From NCBI GenBank assembly GCA_024642525.1, contig JAHEAX010000001.1:209665-273664 (forward strand): a stretch of DNA of 64,000 nucleotides. The letters are read 5' to 3'. Of the stretch, positions 1-7,843 are shown piece by piece. Positions within the stretch are counted from its first letter, which is position 1, and every line of letters starts with the position of its first letter. The translations under genes and the position numbers were made by a program. The notes beneath the pieces were generated by a model. The model was not told where the DNA came from. It ran no database searches and saw only the letters and a program-made list of their open reading frames with translations. The DNA is from Erythrobacteraceae bacterium (GTDB lineage: Bacteria; Pseudomonadota; Alphaproteobacteria; Sphingomonadales; Sphingomonadaceae).

Positions 1-333
1 GCTGCGGCGCTTTTCCAGCAATTCGGTTTCGCACCGAAGGGTGTCGCCGGGAAAAACCGGTTTTGCCCAGCGCAGTTGGTCAACACCGGGTGAGCCAAGG
101 CCAGCCTGTTGTTGCACCTTCATGTCATCTACCATCATCCGCATGGTCATGGCGCAGGTGTGCCACCCGCTGGCTGATAGCCTGCCAAAATGTGTGCGGG
201 CCGCTGCATCGTCATCGAGATGGAATGGCTGCGGATCGTATTTACTGGCGAAATCGACAACCTCTTCGCGCGTCACGTCATAGGAACCGAACGATTTGCG
301 TGATCCGACAACCAGGTCTTCAAAATACAGCAT
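1..333 (-). CDS. MaoC-like hot-dog dehydratase (partial, 3' end beyond window)
   Basis: The reading frame runs from an ATG at 333 to the window edge with no stop, giving the first 111 residues. The start MLYFEDLVVGSRKSFGSYDV and the stretch KYDPQPFHLDD match the MaoC/(R)-specific enoyl-CoA hydratase family, in which an Asp (here D33) and a His (here H38) of the hydratase-2 motif form the catalytic pair. A GGAG ribosome site sits about 7 bases before the ATG. MaoC-like proteins usually have 140-160 residues, so roughly the last 30-45 are missing. The likely role is hydration or dehydration of acyl-CoA thioesters; the actual substrate cannot be read from the sequence. Confidence 0.85.
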   Translation of the reverse strand, partial: MLYFEDLVVGSRKSFGSYDVTREEVVDFASKYDPQPFHLDDDAAARTHFGRLSASGWHTCAMTMRMMVDDMKVQQQAGLGSPGVDQLRWAKPVFPGDTLRCETELLEKRRS

Positions 334-427
334 ATGTTCTCCGCTTTGATATCTGCGCGGTCTAGCGGAGGTAAAATCGCTCCGCCAGAACAACCATCAT
401 TGGCAACAGGAAAAGAAACGCGCCGGA

Positions 428-1213
428 TTACCTCAGCGATTCCACATCCGGCACAATGCGGTAACGCGCGAGAACGAGGCTGAAAATGCCAAACAGAAGC
501 AGCCCGATAGCGACCAGTGTGAACCAGATGCCATCGTCACGAAGCGAATTTACGGCGCCGCCCAGCGTCTTGACTTCGCTGCTGCTGGAAATCCACGCAG
601 CATTGACGAGCGACCAGCCAATGACTGCAAAAACGGCTGTACGCGCCGCATATCCTGCATGACCAAGCGCCTTGGTGAAGGAAGGTGCAGAAGCCGAAAT
701 CCTGTTCATGAAGCTACCGGTCCACGCCTTCTTGCCCTGCGCGAATGCTGCAATGAAGAAACCGATGCCGACGATACCAAGAATTACGCTGCCAAAATCC
801 ATCGACAGAATGCCGCCGACGGCTTGGCGTGTAGTGTCGCTTTCAGTCGAATGTTCGTTACCGGAAGCAAATTGATAAGCGGAAAACGCCAGGGCGATAT
901 GGGCTATGCCGCTGCACAGATGCCCGATCCGGTGTCCCCAGCCTTTGGCATCACCGCCATAATTTTCGATGTCGATTGCAGGCGAGGCGAGACGATAAAG
1001 CGCATAGCCGAACAGGCCGAGCGCACAGAGATAGAGAACGATTGAGCCGCCTGGCACTTCCTGAATCCAGGAAAACACACTTTTTGCGCCGCCATCACCC
1101 GATTCGCCGCCGCTGCTGGTCAGGAAGATGTATCCCAGCAGGGTGTAGACAATTCCGCGTGCGGCGAAGCCAAGCCTGACAAGCCAGCGGAATTTCTCGG
1201 ATTTATCGACCAT
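428..1213 (-). CDS. DUF1206 domain-containing membrane protein
   Basis: A 261-residue integral membrane protein. The N-terminal motif GFAARGIVYTLLGY is typical of DUF1206, whose proteins carry three repeats of a two-helix unit. Hydrophobic segments are seen at about residues 18-32, 58-78, 98-115, 138-158, 190-208 and 230-250, and an 'AGYAART' echo of the first motif occurs near residue 187. No enzymatic motif is visible and the function of the family is unknown. It lies upstream of the MaoC gene on the same strand, 94 bases away, so co-transcription is possible but not shown. Confidence 0.85.
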   Translation of the reverse strand: MVDKSEKFRWLVRLGFAARGIVYTLLGYIFLTSSGGESGDGGAKSVFSWIQEVPGGSIVLYLCALGLFGYALYRLASPAIDIENYGGDAKGWGHRIGHLCSGIAHIALAFSAYQFASGNEHSTESDTTRQAVGGILSMDFGSVILGIVGIGFFIAAFAQGKKAWTGSFMNRISASAPSFTKALGHAGYAARTAVFAVIGWSLVNAAWISSSSEVKTLGGAVNSLRDDGIWFTLVAIGLLLFGIFSLVLARYRIVPDVESLR

Positions 1214-1220
1214 TAAATAC

Positions 1221-1257
1221 TTCCCTGTTCAACGTTGCCCAAGCAACGAACAGGGAA
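1221..1257 (-). terminator. Inverted repeat downstream of ychF
   Basis: TTCCCTGTTC on the left pairs with GAACAGGGAA on the right, and an inner CGTTGC/GCAACG adds six pairs, giving a stem of about 15 bp with a small bulge. It lies 11 bases after the ychF stop and just before DUF1206. The run after the stem on the minus strand (GTATTTAATGG) is only weakly U-rich, so it may be an imperfect terminator or an mRNA-stabilising hairpin. Confidence 0.5.
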
Positions 1258-1268
1258 GGATTTTGTGC

Positions 1269-2369
1269 CTAGACGTTGAACTTGAAGTTCAGAATATCGC
1301 CGTCTTTCACGAGATATTCCTTGCCTTCCTGACGCAGTTTGCCTGCTTCGCGCGCGCCTGCTTCACCGCCGAACTGGATGAAATCATCATAGGCGATGGT
1401 TTCCGCCTTGATGAAACCACGTTCGAAATCGCTATGGATTTCGCCAGCTGCCTGCGGTGCCTTGGCACCCATCGGGAAGGTCCATGCGCGGGCTTCTTTG
1501 GGGCCAGCGGTAAAATAGGTCTGCAATTGCAGCAGTTCGTATCCGGCACGAATTACACGGGCCAGTCCGCTTTCTTCCAGCCCTAGTTCGGCCAGATATT
1601 CGCCGCGATCTTCAGGCTCCATGCCGACGATTTCGGATTCGATGGCGGCAGAAACCACCACCGATTGCGCACCTTCGCTGGCTGCCTTCGCCGCCACGAG
1701 ATCGGACAGGGCATTGCCCTTGGCCGCGTCTTCTTCTGCCACGTTGCACACATATAGAACCGGTTTTGCTGTCAGCAGCTGCGCCTGTTCGAACAGGCGT
1801 TCTTCCTCGTCATCATTGGGCACGGTCAGGCGGGCAGGCTTACCTTCACGCAGCAGGTCGAGCGCCTGTCCCAGCACGCTGGCGAGGATTTTTGCTTCCT
1901 TGTCGCCGCTGGTGGCTTTCTTCTGGGCAGCCGGAACACGTTTTTCCAGGCTTTCCAGATCGGCCAGCATCAGCTCTGTTTCGACGACTTCGGCATCTGC
2001 AATCGGATCGACTTTGTTGGCGACGTGCTGGATATCATCATCTTCAAAGCAGCGCAGCACATGGACGATTGCGTCCACTTCACGGATGTTGGCCAAGAAC
2101 TGGTTGCCGAGGCCTTCACCTTTGCTGGCACCTTTAACGAGGCCCGCAATATCGACGAAGCCAAGCTGTGTGAAAATGGTCTTTGCGCTGCCCGCTGTCG
2201 CGGCGATTTTTTCAAGGCGCGCATCCGGGACTGCGACCTGACCGACATTGGGTTCGATCGTGCAGAACGGATAGTTGGCAGCCTGCGCCGCCTGCGTCTC
2301 TGTGAGCGCATTAAAAAGGGTGGACTTGCCAACATTGGGCAGCCCGACGATCCCGCAACGGAAACCCAT
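1269..2369 (-). CDS. ychF: Redox-regulated ATPase/GTPase YchF (OLA1 family)
   Basis: 366 residues, the normal length for this universally conserved P-loop protein. The G1 motif GLPNVGKS is at residues 9-16, and the protein opens MGFRCGIVGLPNVGKSTLF as in other bacterial YchF. The C-terminus ends in a TGS domain (ending GDILNFKFNV). YchF/OLA1 proteins hydrolyse ATP better than GTP, associate with ribosomes and influence translation and the oxidative stress response. The start is the ATG at 2369. The gene is divergent from the TPR lipoprotein across a 100-base gap. Confidence 0.97.
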   Translation of the reverse strand: MGFRCGIVGLPNVGKSTLFNALTETQAAQAANYPFCTIEPNVGQVAVPDARLEKIAATAGSAKTIFTQLGFVDIAGLVKGASKGEGLGNQFLANIREVDAIVHVLRCFEDDDIQHVANKVDPIADAEVVETELMLADLESLEKRVPAAQKKATSGDKEAKILASVLGQALDLLREGKPARLTVPNDDEEERLFEQAQLLTAKPVLYVCNVAEEDAAKGNALSDLVAAKAASEGAQSVVVSAAIESEIVGMEPEDRGEYLAELGLEESGLARVIRAGYELLQLQTYFTAGPKEARAWTFPMGAKAPQAAGEIHSDFERGFIKAETIAYDDFIQFGGEAGAREAGKLRQEGKEYLVKDGDILNFKFNV

Positions 2370-2469
2370 CGAAAACTCCGGAATAAGAACAGGTGGCGGC
2401 CCTTAGCGCCCGCAATCGGCAAAGGCCAGCTTCACGATTATTTTAGACGCGCGATGCTATGCCCACGTC

Positions 2470-3993
2470 ATGAAAAAATCGACACATCTTCTGGCTTCAA
2501 TCGCCTTGCTGGCACTTCTTGGCGGTTGCAGCAAATCGCCGGAAGAAAAATACGCCCGCGCCCAGGAAAGCTACGCGCAGAATGACTTCGCGGCCGCGCG
2601 GCTCGACCTGATTTCGGCGCTGGACGATGACCCCCAGAATGCCGCAATGCTGGAACTGCTGGCAAAAGCGCAAATTGCCATGGGCGATGGGGAGGGTGCA
2701 GCTGCAAGCCTTGCCAAATTGGCCAATGCCAATCCGGGGACGAAGCATCGCCTGCTTCTTGCCGAAGCAGATATTTTGCGCGGCAGGTTTGATGATGCCC
2801 TGAAAGCTGTCGCAAGCATCGATCTGGCTGAGGCAAAGCGCATCGGCGGGCTGGCGCAGATGGGCAAAGGCGATCCGGCCGCAGCGCGCAGCTGGTTTGT
2901 ACAGGGAATGGAAGCGCCGGGGCCAAAGGCGCGGCTATACGCGGCATTCGCCCGCCTCGAACTTGGCAGCGGCAAGATAGAAGCTGCCCGAAAACTGGCG
3001 GAAAAGTCTATCGCGCAAAAGCCTGCGCCATTGGATGGGATGTTGGTCGCAGCCGATATTGCCGCAGCGCAAAACCGGCTTTCTGACGCGCTCACTCTAT
3101 ATAACCAGGCACTAGCATCCTATCCTGCTAATTTCGCCGCCAGCATAGGCAAAGTGGCCGTTCTGGGTGATCTCGACCGCTTCGACGAGGCCGAAAAACT
3201 GCTCGGGTCCTTTGCTGGCGATGCTCCTGATAATCCGCGTGTAATCTACCTTCAGGCCCGCATTGCCAGTGCCAAGGGACAATGGGAAAAGGCGCGCACG
3301 ATCCTGCAATCTCAGGAAATCCTGATGCGGGATAACCCTTCGATGCAGGTCGTCTATGCTGAAGCATTGCTGCGCATCTGCCAGATTGAACAATCACGGG
3401 GTTGGCTTGGCCCGTTGTTGCGCAAATATCCTTCGAACAGGAAAGTCAGGCGCTTGCTGGGTGAAGCACAATTGGCGGGCGGGGATGCCCAAGGCGCGCT
3501 TGCAACCTTGCAGCCGATTGCCGATCGCCCCGATGCCTCGCCCGAAGAACTGGCGCTGGCCGCAAAGGCTGCCAAGGCAAGCGGCGATATGAACCATGCA
3601 CGCTATTCGCAGCGGGCGAAATTGCCCGCGCCTGAATGGCTGGGCGGGGAACTGGCAAAGGGCGATACGGCGCTGCGCAATGGCAATTGGGCCGCGGCAG
3701 CGCGCAGCTATCAAGCCATCGTTGATCGCAGCCCGCAGCCAAATGGGATGGTGCTGAACAATCTGGCCTTCGCCAAAGCCAATCTTGGCCAAAAAGACGA
3801 AGCGCTCCAGATCGCGCTGAAGGCGCTTTCGGCATCGCCGGAACACCCATCAGTCATGGATACGGCGGGTTGGCTACTGGTTGAAACGGGCAGGGACAGG
3901 CAGCGCGGCGTCGCTCTGCTGAAGGCCGCCGCCCGCAAGGCACCCGACAATGCAGCGATTGCCCGCCATCTGACGGCAGCTACCGCAAACTGA
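2470..3993 (+). CDS. TPR-repeat lipoprotein, PrsT-like
   Basis: 507 residues with a lipoprotein signal peptide: MKKSTHLLASIALLALLGGC, with the lipobox cysteine at residue 20. The mature part begins SKSPEEKYARAQESYAQNDF and consists of tandem tetratricopeptide repeats (for example ALDDDPQNAAMLELLAKAQIAMGD), so it is probably an outer-membrane-anchored scaffold facing the periplasm. The start of the mature protein resembles PrsT, the TPR lipoprotein of PEP-CTERM/exosortase loci, although PrsT is usually longer (roughly 900 residues). The next gene is a PEP-CTERM protein in convergent orientation, which makes this link worth noting but does not prove it. No clear ribosome site precedes the ATG. 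Confidence 0.75.
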   Translation: MKKSTHLLASIALLALLGGCSKSPEEKYARAQESYAQNDFAAARLDLISALDDDPQNAAMLELLAKAQIAMGDGEGAAASLAKLANANPGTKHRLLLAEADILRGRFDDALKAVASIDLAEAKRIGGLAQMGKGDPAAARSWFVQGMEAPGPKARLYAAFARLELGSGKIEAARKLAEKSIAQKPAPLDGMLVAADIAAAQNRLSDALTLYNQALASYPANFAASIGKVAVLGDLDRFDEAEKLLGSFAGDAPDNPRVIYLQARIASAKGQWEKARTILQSQEILMRDNPSMQVVYAEALLRICQIEQSRGWLGPLLRKYPSNRKVRRLLGEAQLAGGDAQGALATLQPIADRPDASPEELALAAKAAKASGDMNHARYSQRAKLPAPEWLGGELAKGDTALRNGNWAAAARSYQAIVDRSPQPNGMVLNNLAFAKANLGQKDEALQIALKALSASPEHPSVMDTAGWLLVETGRDRQRGVALLKAAARKAPDNAAIARHLTAATAN

Positions 3994-4016
3994 GAAAATT
4001 GCTGTGTGACAGCCGA

Positions 4017-4712
4017 TCAGGCTGCGCGCGCGACCAGACCTTGGCGGCGGCGTGCAAGGCCAAGGCCGATCAGTGCCGCGCCCAAGATGCCCAACATGCC
4101 GGGTTCAGGAACGCTGGTGCCGCCTGACGTGCTGCTGGAAATCTGCTGACCGCTGGCCGAAGAAATCGCTCCTGCACCGGTGATGGACTGATAGCGGACA
4201 AAGAAATCATCCAGTGTCAGCGATGTCAGCGGGTCGGAGAAGCTGAGCGTCAGCGTGCCAGTTCCGGTGCCGCCGGTGGTAACGCCGCCGCTGTTGCCTG
4301 CGCAGGAACCGCTGTTGCCGCCCTTGAAGCATACATCAACGTTTCCGATGCCATTGGGATAGCTGGAATCGGTGACCACGAAATTATAATCGCCCGTGCT
4401 CGATGCCCCGGCAATGTCCGGGTTAGTGTTGAACGCAAAGCTGGATACGAGCGAATCGACGCCTCCGCTGGTCGTGTTACGGACAACATAGTCGAAGCTG
4501 TATGTCGTGTCGGTCACGCCGGTCAGGGTGAAGGTGGTTTCCGCAGTCAGCCCGTCAATCGTGGTTCCGCCGGAAAAGCCATCATATTTGATGGTGAAGC
4601 TTTCACCGACATCGCCGCCATCAAGCAGGATAGGATCGGCCAGTGCGGGCGATGCAATCATCGCACCTGCAAAAGCTGCAGCGAAAGCCAGGCTGGAAAA
4701 ACGTGTCGTCAT
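4017..4712 (-). CDS. PEP-CTERM sorting domain protein (resembles the 'cistern' family)
   Basis: 231 residues from an ATG at 4712 preceded by an AGGGG ribosome site. The frame is open further upstream, but that part lacks coding character and contains the promoter. There is a Sec signal peptide (MTTRFSSLAFAAAFAGAMIA, cleavage near SPALA/DP). A low-complexity Gly/Ser/Thr-rich secreted body with two cysteines follows. The C-terminus has the PEP-CTERM signal: SVPEPG at about 200-205, a hydrophobic helix, then an ARRR cluster. The PEP motif is recognised by an exosortase and the protein is expected to be processed and exported to the surface or extracellular matrix. The DVGESFTIKYDGF opening resembles what I recall of 'cistern family' PEP-CTERM proteins. 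No exosortase gene is in the window. Confidence 0.85.
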   Translation of the reverse strand: MTTRFSSLAFAAAFAGAMIASPALADPILLDGGDVGESFTIKYDGFSGGTTIDGLTAETTFTLTGVTDTTYSFDYVVRNTTSGGVDSLVSSFAFNTNPDIAGASSTGDYNFVVTDSSYPNGIGNVDVCFKGGNSGSCAGNSGGVTTGGTGTGTLTLSFSDPLTSLTLDDFFVRYQSITGAGAISSASGQQISSSTSGGTSVPEPGMLGILGAALIGLGLARRRQGLVARAA

Positions 4713-4730
4713 TGATGTGCCCCTGCACCC

Positions 4731-4746
4731 CGTAAAATGGTTTACG
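4731..4746. promoter_or_regulatory. Inverted repeat CGTAAA-N4-TTTACG in the PEP-CTERM leader
   Basis: A perfect 6-bp inverted repeat with a four-base spacer, located between the predicted sigma-54 start site (about 4743) and the ribosome site of the PEP-CTERM gene. It could be a repressor site or a small leader hairpin; nothing more can be said from sequence. Confidence 0.35.
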
Positions 4747-4754
4747 CAAATCAA

Positions 4755-4770
4755 TGCAAGGGATGTGCCA
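4755..4770 (-). promoter_or_regulatory. Sigma-54 (RpoN) promoter of the PEP-CTERM gene
   Basis: Read on the minus strand this is TGGCACATCCCTTGCA. It matches the RpoN consensus TGGCAC-N5-TTGCA at every defined position, with the correct distance between the -24 GG and -12 GC elements. A start site about 12 bases further (near 4743) leaves a leader of about 30 bases before the ATG at 4712. RpoN promoters need an enhancer-binding activator. PEP-CTERM systems often encode the kinase/regulator pair PrsK/PrsR, whose regulator is an RpoN activator, so the promoter type fits the gene. Confidence 0.75.
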
Positions 4771-4803
4771 TACGCCGCTGACCGCCACTTCCGATGGTTA
4801 ACA

Positions 4804-4850
4804 ACTTTTGCAGGGGCGGGTCTTCGTAAGATTATCCGACACTTTTGCAG
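4804..4850. promoter_or_regulatory. Two identical 10-mers, candidate activator sites
   Basis: ACTTTTGCAG occurs at 4804-4813 and again at 4841-4850, 37 bases apart start to start. Relative to the predicted RpoN start site near 4743 they lie at about -61 to -70 and -98 to -107, the usual zone for enhancer-binding protein sites. They may bind a PrsR-type regulator; this is inference from position and repetition. Confidence 0.5.
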
Positions 4851-4859
4851 CACAAACTG

Positions 4860-5852
4860 TCAGTCGAGCACGGCCTTTACCCAAGGGCCATACGGCGACT
4901 GGCCGAGCCATTCGATCTGCGTCTGGGCGCTGACCTTGTTAATGGTTATCTGCGGCTTGGGGCCGGGATGAACTGCGCGGCGCAAAGGGCGCGTGCCTGC
5001 AGGCATGGCGAGGATTTCGGCCATGGCATTGGGAACATCCATCGGGTCTGCGCTGCGGGCGGTGCCATCTTCCTTGCCCATTCCCGCCACCATCGCGGGG
5101 TAGCCGTCCAGATGCTTCTTGTCGGACCGGGCCGCCAGCTCTCCGGAATAACGGTTGCGGTTGACCCATACTTTGGTGGGATAACCGCCCGGTTCGATGA
5201 TGGTCACTTCGATACCATGCGGCACCAGTTCGTAGGCGAGTTGCTCACTCATCGCTTCAACCGCGAATTTCGTGGCAGAATAATGGCCTGCGCCCGGTAC
5301 GATTACACGGCCAAGCTGCGATGAAATGTTGAAGATGTGGCCGCTTTTCCGGCTCCGCATACCGGGCAGAACTGCACGGGCCAGACGGTGGTAACCCAGG
5401 ACATTGGTATCGAAAGCCAGCTTGGTGGCTTGCATGTCCTGCACTTCGACAGGGCCGGTGATACCGACACCGGCATTATTGATCAGCACATCCAGCCCGC
5501 CGCCAGCGGCTTTTTCCGCAGTGGCAACGGCGGCAGCAACCTGATCGTCCTGCAACACGTCAAGCGGCAGAACAGTCAGATCGAGCCCTTCATCCTTGGC
5601 GATTTTCTGCAGTTCAGCGCCTTCGGCTCGCGGTAGATTGCGCATCGTCGCAAATACCTTTGCGCCAGACCGTGCGAACAGCAGCGCCGCAAGCCGGCCA
5701 AACCCTGATGATGTGCCGGTGATGAAAACCGATTTTCCGGCAAAACCATATGGGCCAGCAGCCGCGCTTCCCTGCGCCCGCGTGCTGGCTGCCGCAATGA
5801 CACTGGTGGCGGCAGCGCCTGCCAGCAGGCTTCGACGATCAATTTTCGGCAT
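4860..5852 (-). CDS. SDR family NAD(P)-dependent oxidoreductase with Tat-like signal
   Basis: 330 residues from an ATG at 5852 with an AGGAGAG ribosome site; the open frame extends further upstream without support. The N-terminus MPKIDRRSLLAGAAATSVIA has the twin-arginine and hydrophobic stretch of a Tat signal, unusual for an SDR because these enzymes normally stay in the cytoplasm. The Rossmann motif TGTSSGFG is at 45-52, NNAG at 125-128, catalytic Ser near 177-178, and YSATK (Tyr191, Lys195) completes the classical SDR active site. It should reduce or oxidise a small alcohol or ketone with NAD(P); the substrate is unknown. It lies 74 bases after the DUF1330 gene on the same strand. Confidence 0.88.
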   Translation of the reverse strand: MPKIDRRSLLAGAAATSVIAAASTRAQGSAAAGPYGFAGKSVFITGTSSGFGRLAALLFARSGAKVFATMRNLPRAEGAELQKIAKDEGLDLTVLPLDVLQDDQVAAAVATAEKAAGGGLDVLINNAGVGITGPVEVQDMQATKLAFDTNVLGYHRLARAVLPGMRSRKSGHIFNISSQLGRVIVPGAGHYSATKFAVEAMSEQLAYELVPHGIEVTIIEPGGYPTKVWVNRNRYSGELAARSDKKHLDGYPAMVAGMGKEDGTARSADPMDVPNAMAEILAMPAGTRPLRRAVHPGPKPQITINKVSAQTQIEWLGQSPYGPWVKAVLD

Positions 5853-5926
5853 CACACTCTCCTGTTCGGCTTTTTCATAGCCTAGCCACAGGGTGCGATC
5901 TTGTCGAACTGGACCTAAGCTTCCGG

Positions 5927-6349
5927 TCAGTCCTGCGGGAAAGTCGGGAGCAAACGGGAATCCGCGATAGCGGCTGTCCGGTGGGCGGTGATTGCCTGGC
6001 TTTCGGGATCGGAAGCAAATGCCAGGAATGCCTGCTTGCCGGCCTGTTCCACCAGCAGAACAGCATCCCAATATTCATCAGCAGGCCCGATGAGAAAACC
6101 ATACGCGCTGCCTGAATACAAAAGCTTTCCGCCGGATGCTTCGAGCAGCGGGGTCATGCCTTCGACATAAAGCGCGTAAGCTTCTGCGCCAGATATGGGT
6201 TGTGCAGGGGCAAGGGCAGGGGCGTGCGAATAATCGGCTTCATCACGGAAACGCAGAAGATTGAGCATGACCAATGGACCAGTGTCGGGCGTGCCGAAGA
6301 AATGGGCACCCTGCTGGTTTGTGACCTGCGTGTAGGTGGTATCGGCCAT
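5927..6349 (-). CDS. DUF1330-like small protein
   Basis: 140 residues. The middle (VMLNLLRFR) and the C-terminal half (GEAYALY-like segment, LLVEQAGKQAFLAFASDPE) fit the ferredoxin-like dimeric alpha-beta barrel fold of DUF1330 proteins, which are small cytoplasmic proteins of unknown function. It starts at an ATG with a GAGG ribosome site 9 bases after the pth stop, so it is very probably co-transcribed with pth. Confidence 0.75.
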   Translation of the reverse strand: MADTTYTQVTNQQGAHFFGTPDTGPLVMLNLLRFRDEADYSHAPALAPAQPISGAEAYALYVEGMTPLLEASGGKLLYSGSAYGFLIGPADEYWDAVLLVEQAGKQAFLAFASDPESQAITAHRTAAIADSRLLPTFPQD

Positions 6350-6358
6350 CGCTCTGCC

Positions 6359-6928
6359 TCAATCCTGCATTCTGAGAGCCACATCGCTCATGAAGCGGGG
6401 CGCATTGCCCTTGGCCAGCCATTCAGCTTCTGCACCGATCGCACCGAGCATTTCGGCAAGATCATCCTGTTCTGATTTGGCATAATTGCCCAGCACATGG
6501 GAATGGACACGGTCCTTGTGCCCGGGGTGGCCGATGCCGATGCGCACCCTACGAAAATCATTGCCGCAATGGGCGTCGATGGACCGCAGGCCATTATGCC
6601 CTGCTGTCCCGCCGCCCTGCTTCACTTTCACCTTGAAAGGGGCAAGGTCCAGTTCGTCATGAAACACTGTCAGCGCATCAAGCTCCAGTTTGAAGAAACG
6701 CATGGCTTCGCCGACAGAGCGGCCGCTCTCGTTCATGAAGGTGGCCGGTTTCAGGAAAATAATGCGCTGCCCGCCAATGCGGCCATCCTGCACCCACCCG
6801 GAAAACTTCTTCTGCACGGGGCTGAATTTATACATGTCGGCCATGACATCGAGCGCCATGTATCCGACGTTGTGCCGGTTCATCGCATATTGCGGACCGG
6901 GATTACCGAGGCCTACCCAAAGTTGCAT
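6359..6928 (-). CDS. pth: Peptidyl-tRNA hydrolase
   Basis: 189 residues, the standard length. Pth releases peptides from peptidyl-tRNA that drops off the ribosome and so recycles tRNA. The family signature GLGNPGPQYAMNRHNVGY is at 6-23 with the catalytic His in RHN (residue 19), and the second motif FHDELDLAPFKVKVKQGGGTAGHNGLRS is complete. The start chosen is the ATG at 6928, with AGGTGG about 7 bases upstream; a GTG at 6937 in frame is an alternative but overlaps that ribosome site. rplY lies upstream on the same strand, an order common in bacteria, but a strong hairpin separates them. Confidence 0.96.
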   Translation of the reverse strand: MQLWVGLGNPGPQYAMNRHNVGYMALDVMADMYKFSPVQKKFSGWVQDGRIGGQRIIFLKPATFMNESGRSVGEAMRFFKLELDALTVFHDELDLAPFKVKVKQGGGTAGHNGLRSIDAHCGNDFRRVRIGIGHPGHKDRVHSHVLGNYAKSEQDDLAEMLGAIGAEAEWLAKGNAPRFMSDVALRMQD

Positions 6929-6956
6929 TTCGCCCACCTAGACAAGTCGCGCTGAA

Positions 6957-6992
6957 AAGCAAAACGCCGGCCTTCCTATCGGAAAGCCGGCG
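6957..6992 (-). terminator. rplY terminator (can act in both directions)
   Basis: CGCCGGCCTTCC (6965-6976) pairs with GGAAAGCCGGCG (6981-6992) around a TATC loop, 11 of 12 positions matched. On the minus strand it is followed by TTTTGCTTTT and on the plus strand by CTTTTG. It lies 32 bases after the rplY stop and 36 bases before the pth start, implying that pth has its own promoter or relies on read-through. Confidence 0.8.
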
Positions 6993-7023
6993 CTTTTGAT
7001 TCTTGCCGGAATGGCAGGGACGA

Positions 7024-7710
7024 TTACTCGCCCTTGTCTTCCTGTTCCTCGGCTGCGTCAGCATCCGGGCCCTGTTCGGTCGCGGCGGTTTCGCCAGCTT
7101 CCATTTCTTCACCGCCAGCGGCTTCGCCTTCGGCACGCTTGAGAGCGGACGGAGCGACGATTGTTGCGATGGTGAAGTCACGATCGGTGATCGCGCTTTC
7201 CGAACCCTTGGGCAGCGTAACGCTGCTGATGTGGATCGAATCGCCAACTTCCAGGCCGGTAACGTCGATCTGGATTTCGTCGGGGATCTTGTCCGATTCG
7301 CAAACCAGGTCGAGGTCGTGACGAACCACGTTGAGCACGCCGCCTTTCTTCAGGCCGGGGCTTGCTTCTTCGTTCACGAACACCACCGGAATGGCGACTT
7401 CGATCTTCGAATCCTTCGACAGACGCAGGAAGTCTGCGTGCAGCGGCAGGTCGGTTACGGGGTGGAAGGCAACATCCTTAGGCAGGGTGCGCACGCTCTT
7501 GCCGCCAACTTCGATCATTACGATCGAGTTCATGAAGTGGCCGGTTCCAAGCTGACGGATCAGCTCCTTGGCTTCAACATGGATCGTGGTAGCTTCTTCT
7601 TTGCCGCCATAAATGACAGCAGGTACTCGGCCATCGCGACGCAGTGCACGGGAGGCTCCCTTGCCAGCCCGTTCGCGCGTCTCGGCCGGCAGGGTCAGAG
7701 CGTCGCTCAT
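7024..7710 (-). CDS. rplY: 50S ribosomal protein L25/general stress protein Ctc
   Basis: 228 residues from the ATG at 7710. Residues 1-95 form the 5S rRNA-binding L25 domain ([30 protein letters not shown]) and residues about 100-190 the TL5/CTC beta domain found in long L25 proteins. The tail is an acidic, Glu/Ala-rich extension ([17 protein letters not shown]), common in alphaproteobacterial L25. The open frame extends upstream to 7932, but that part lacks similarity and overlaps the previous gene. The terminator at 6957-6992 follows. Confidence 0.95.
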   Translation of the reverse strand: MSDALTLPAETRERAGKGASRALRRDGRVPAVIYGGKEEATTIHVEAKELIRQLGTGHFMNSIVMIEVGGKSVRTLPKDVAFHPVTDLPLHADFLRLSKDSKIEVAIPVVFVNEEASPGLKKGGVLNVVRHDLDLVCESDKIPDEIQIDVTGLEVGDSIHISSVTLPKGSESAITDRDFTIATIVAPSALKRAEGEAAGGEEMEAGETAATEQGPDADAAEEQEDKGE

Positions 7711-7843
7711 AATAATTGCCTTTCGAATTGCATTGAATAACAGTTTTCCGCAGCCAAGCCTCCAGGGATGACCTTGGCCGGAAGCGCGCGCCTTTACGGC
7801 CATTGCGGCCCGAAGACAAGTGCCGATGCGCCGCAGCGACTGC

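Noticed and set aside
5853..6071. Long N-terminal extension of the SDR
   Set aside because: The extra 73 residues lack similarity and overlap the DUF1330 gene; the ATG at 5852 has the ribosome site and a proper signal sequence.
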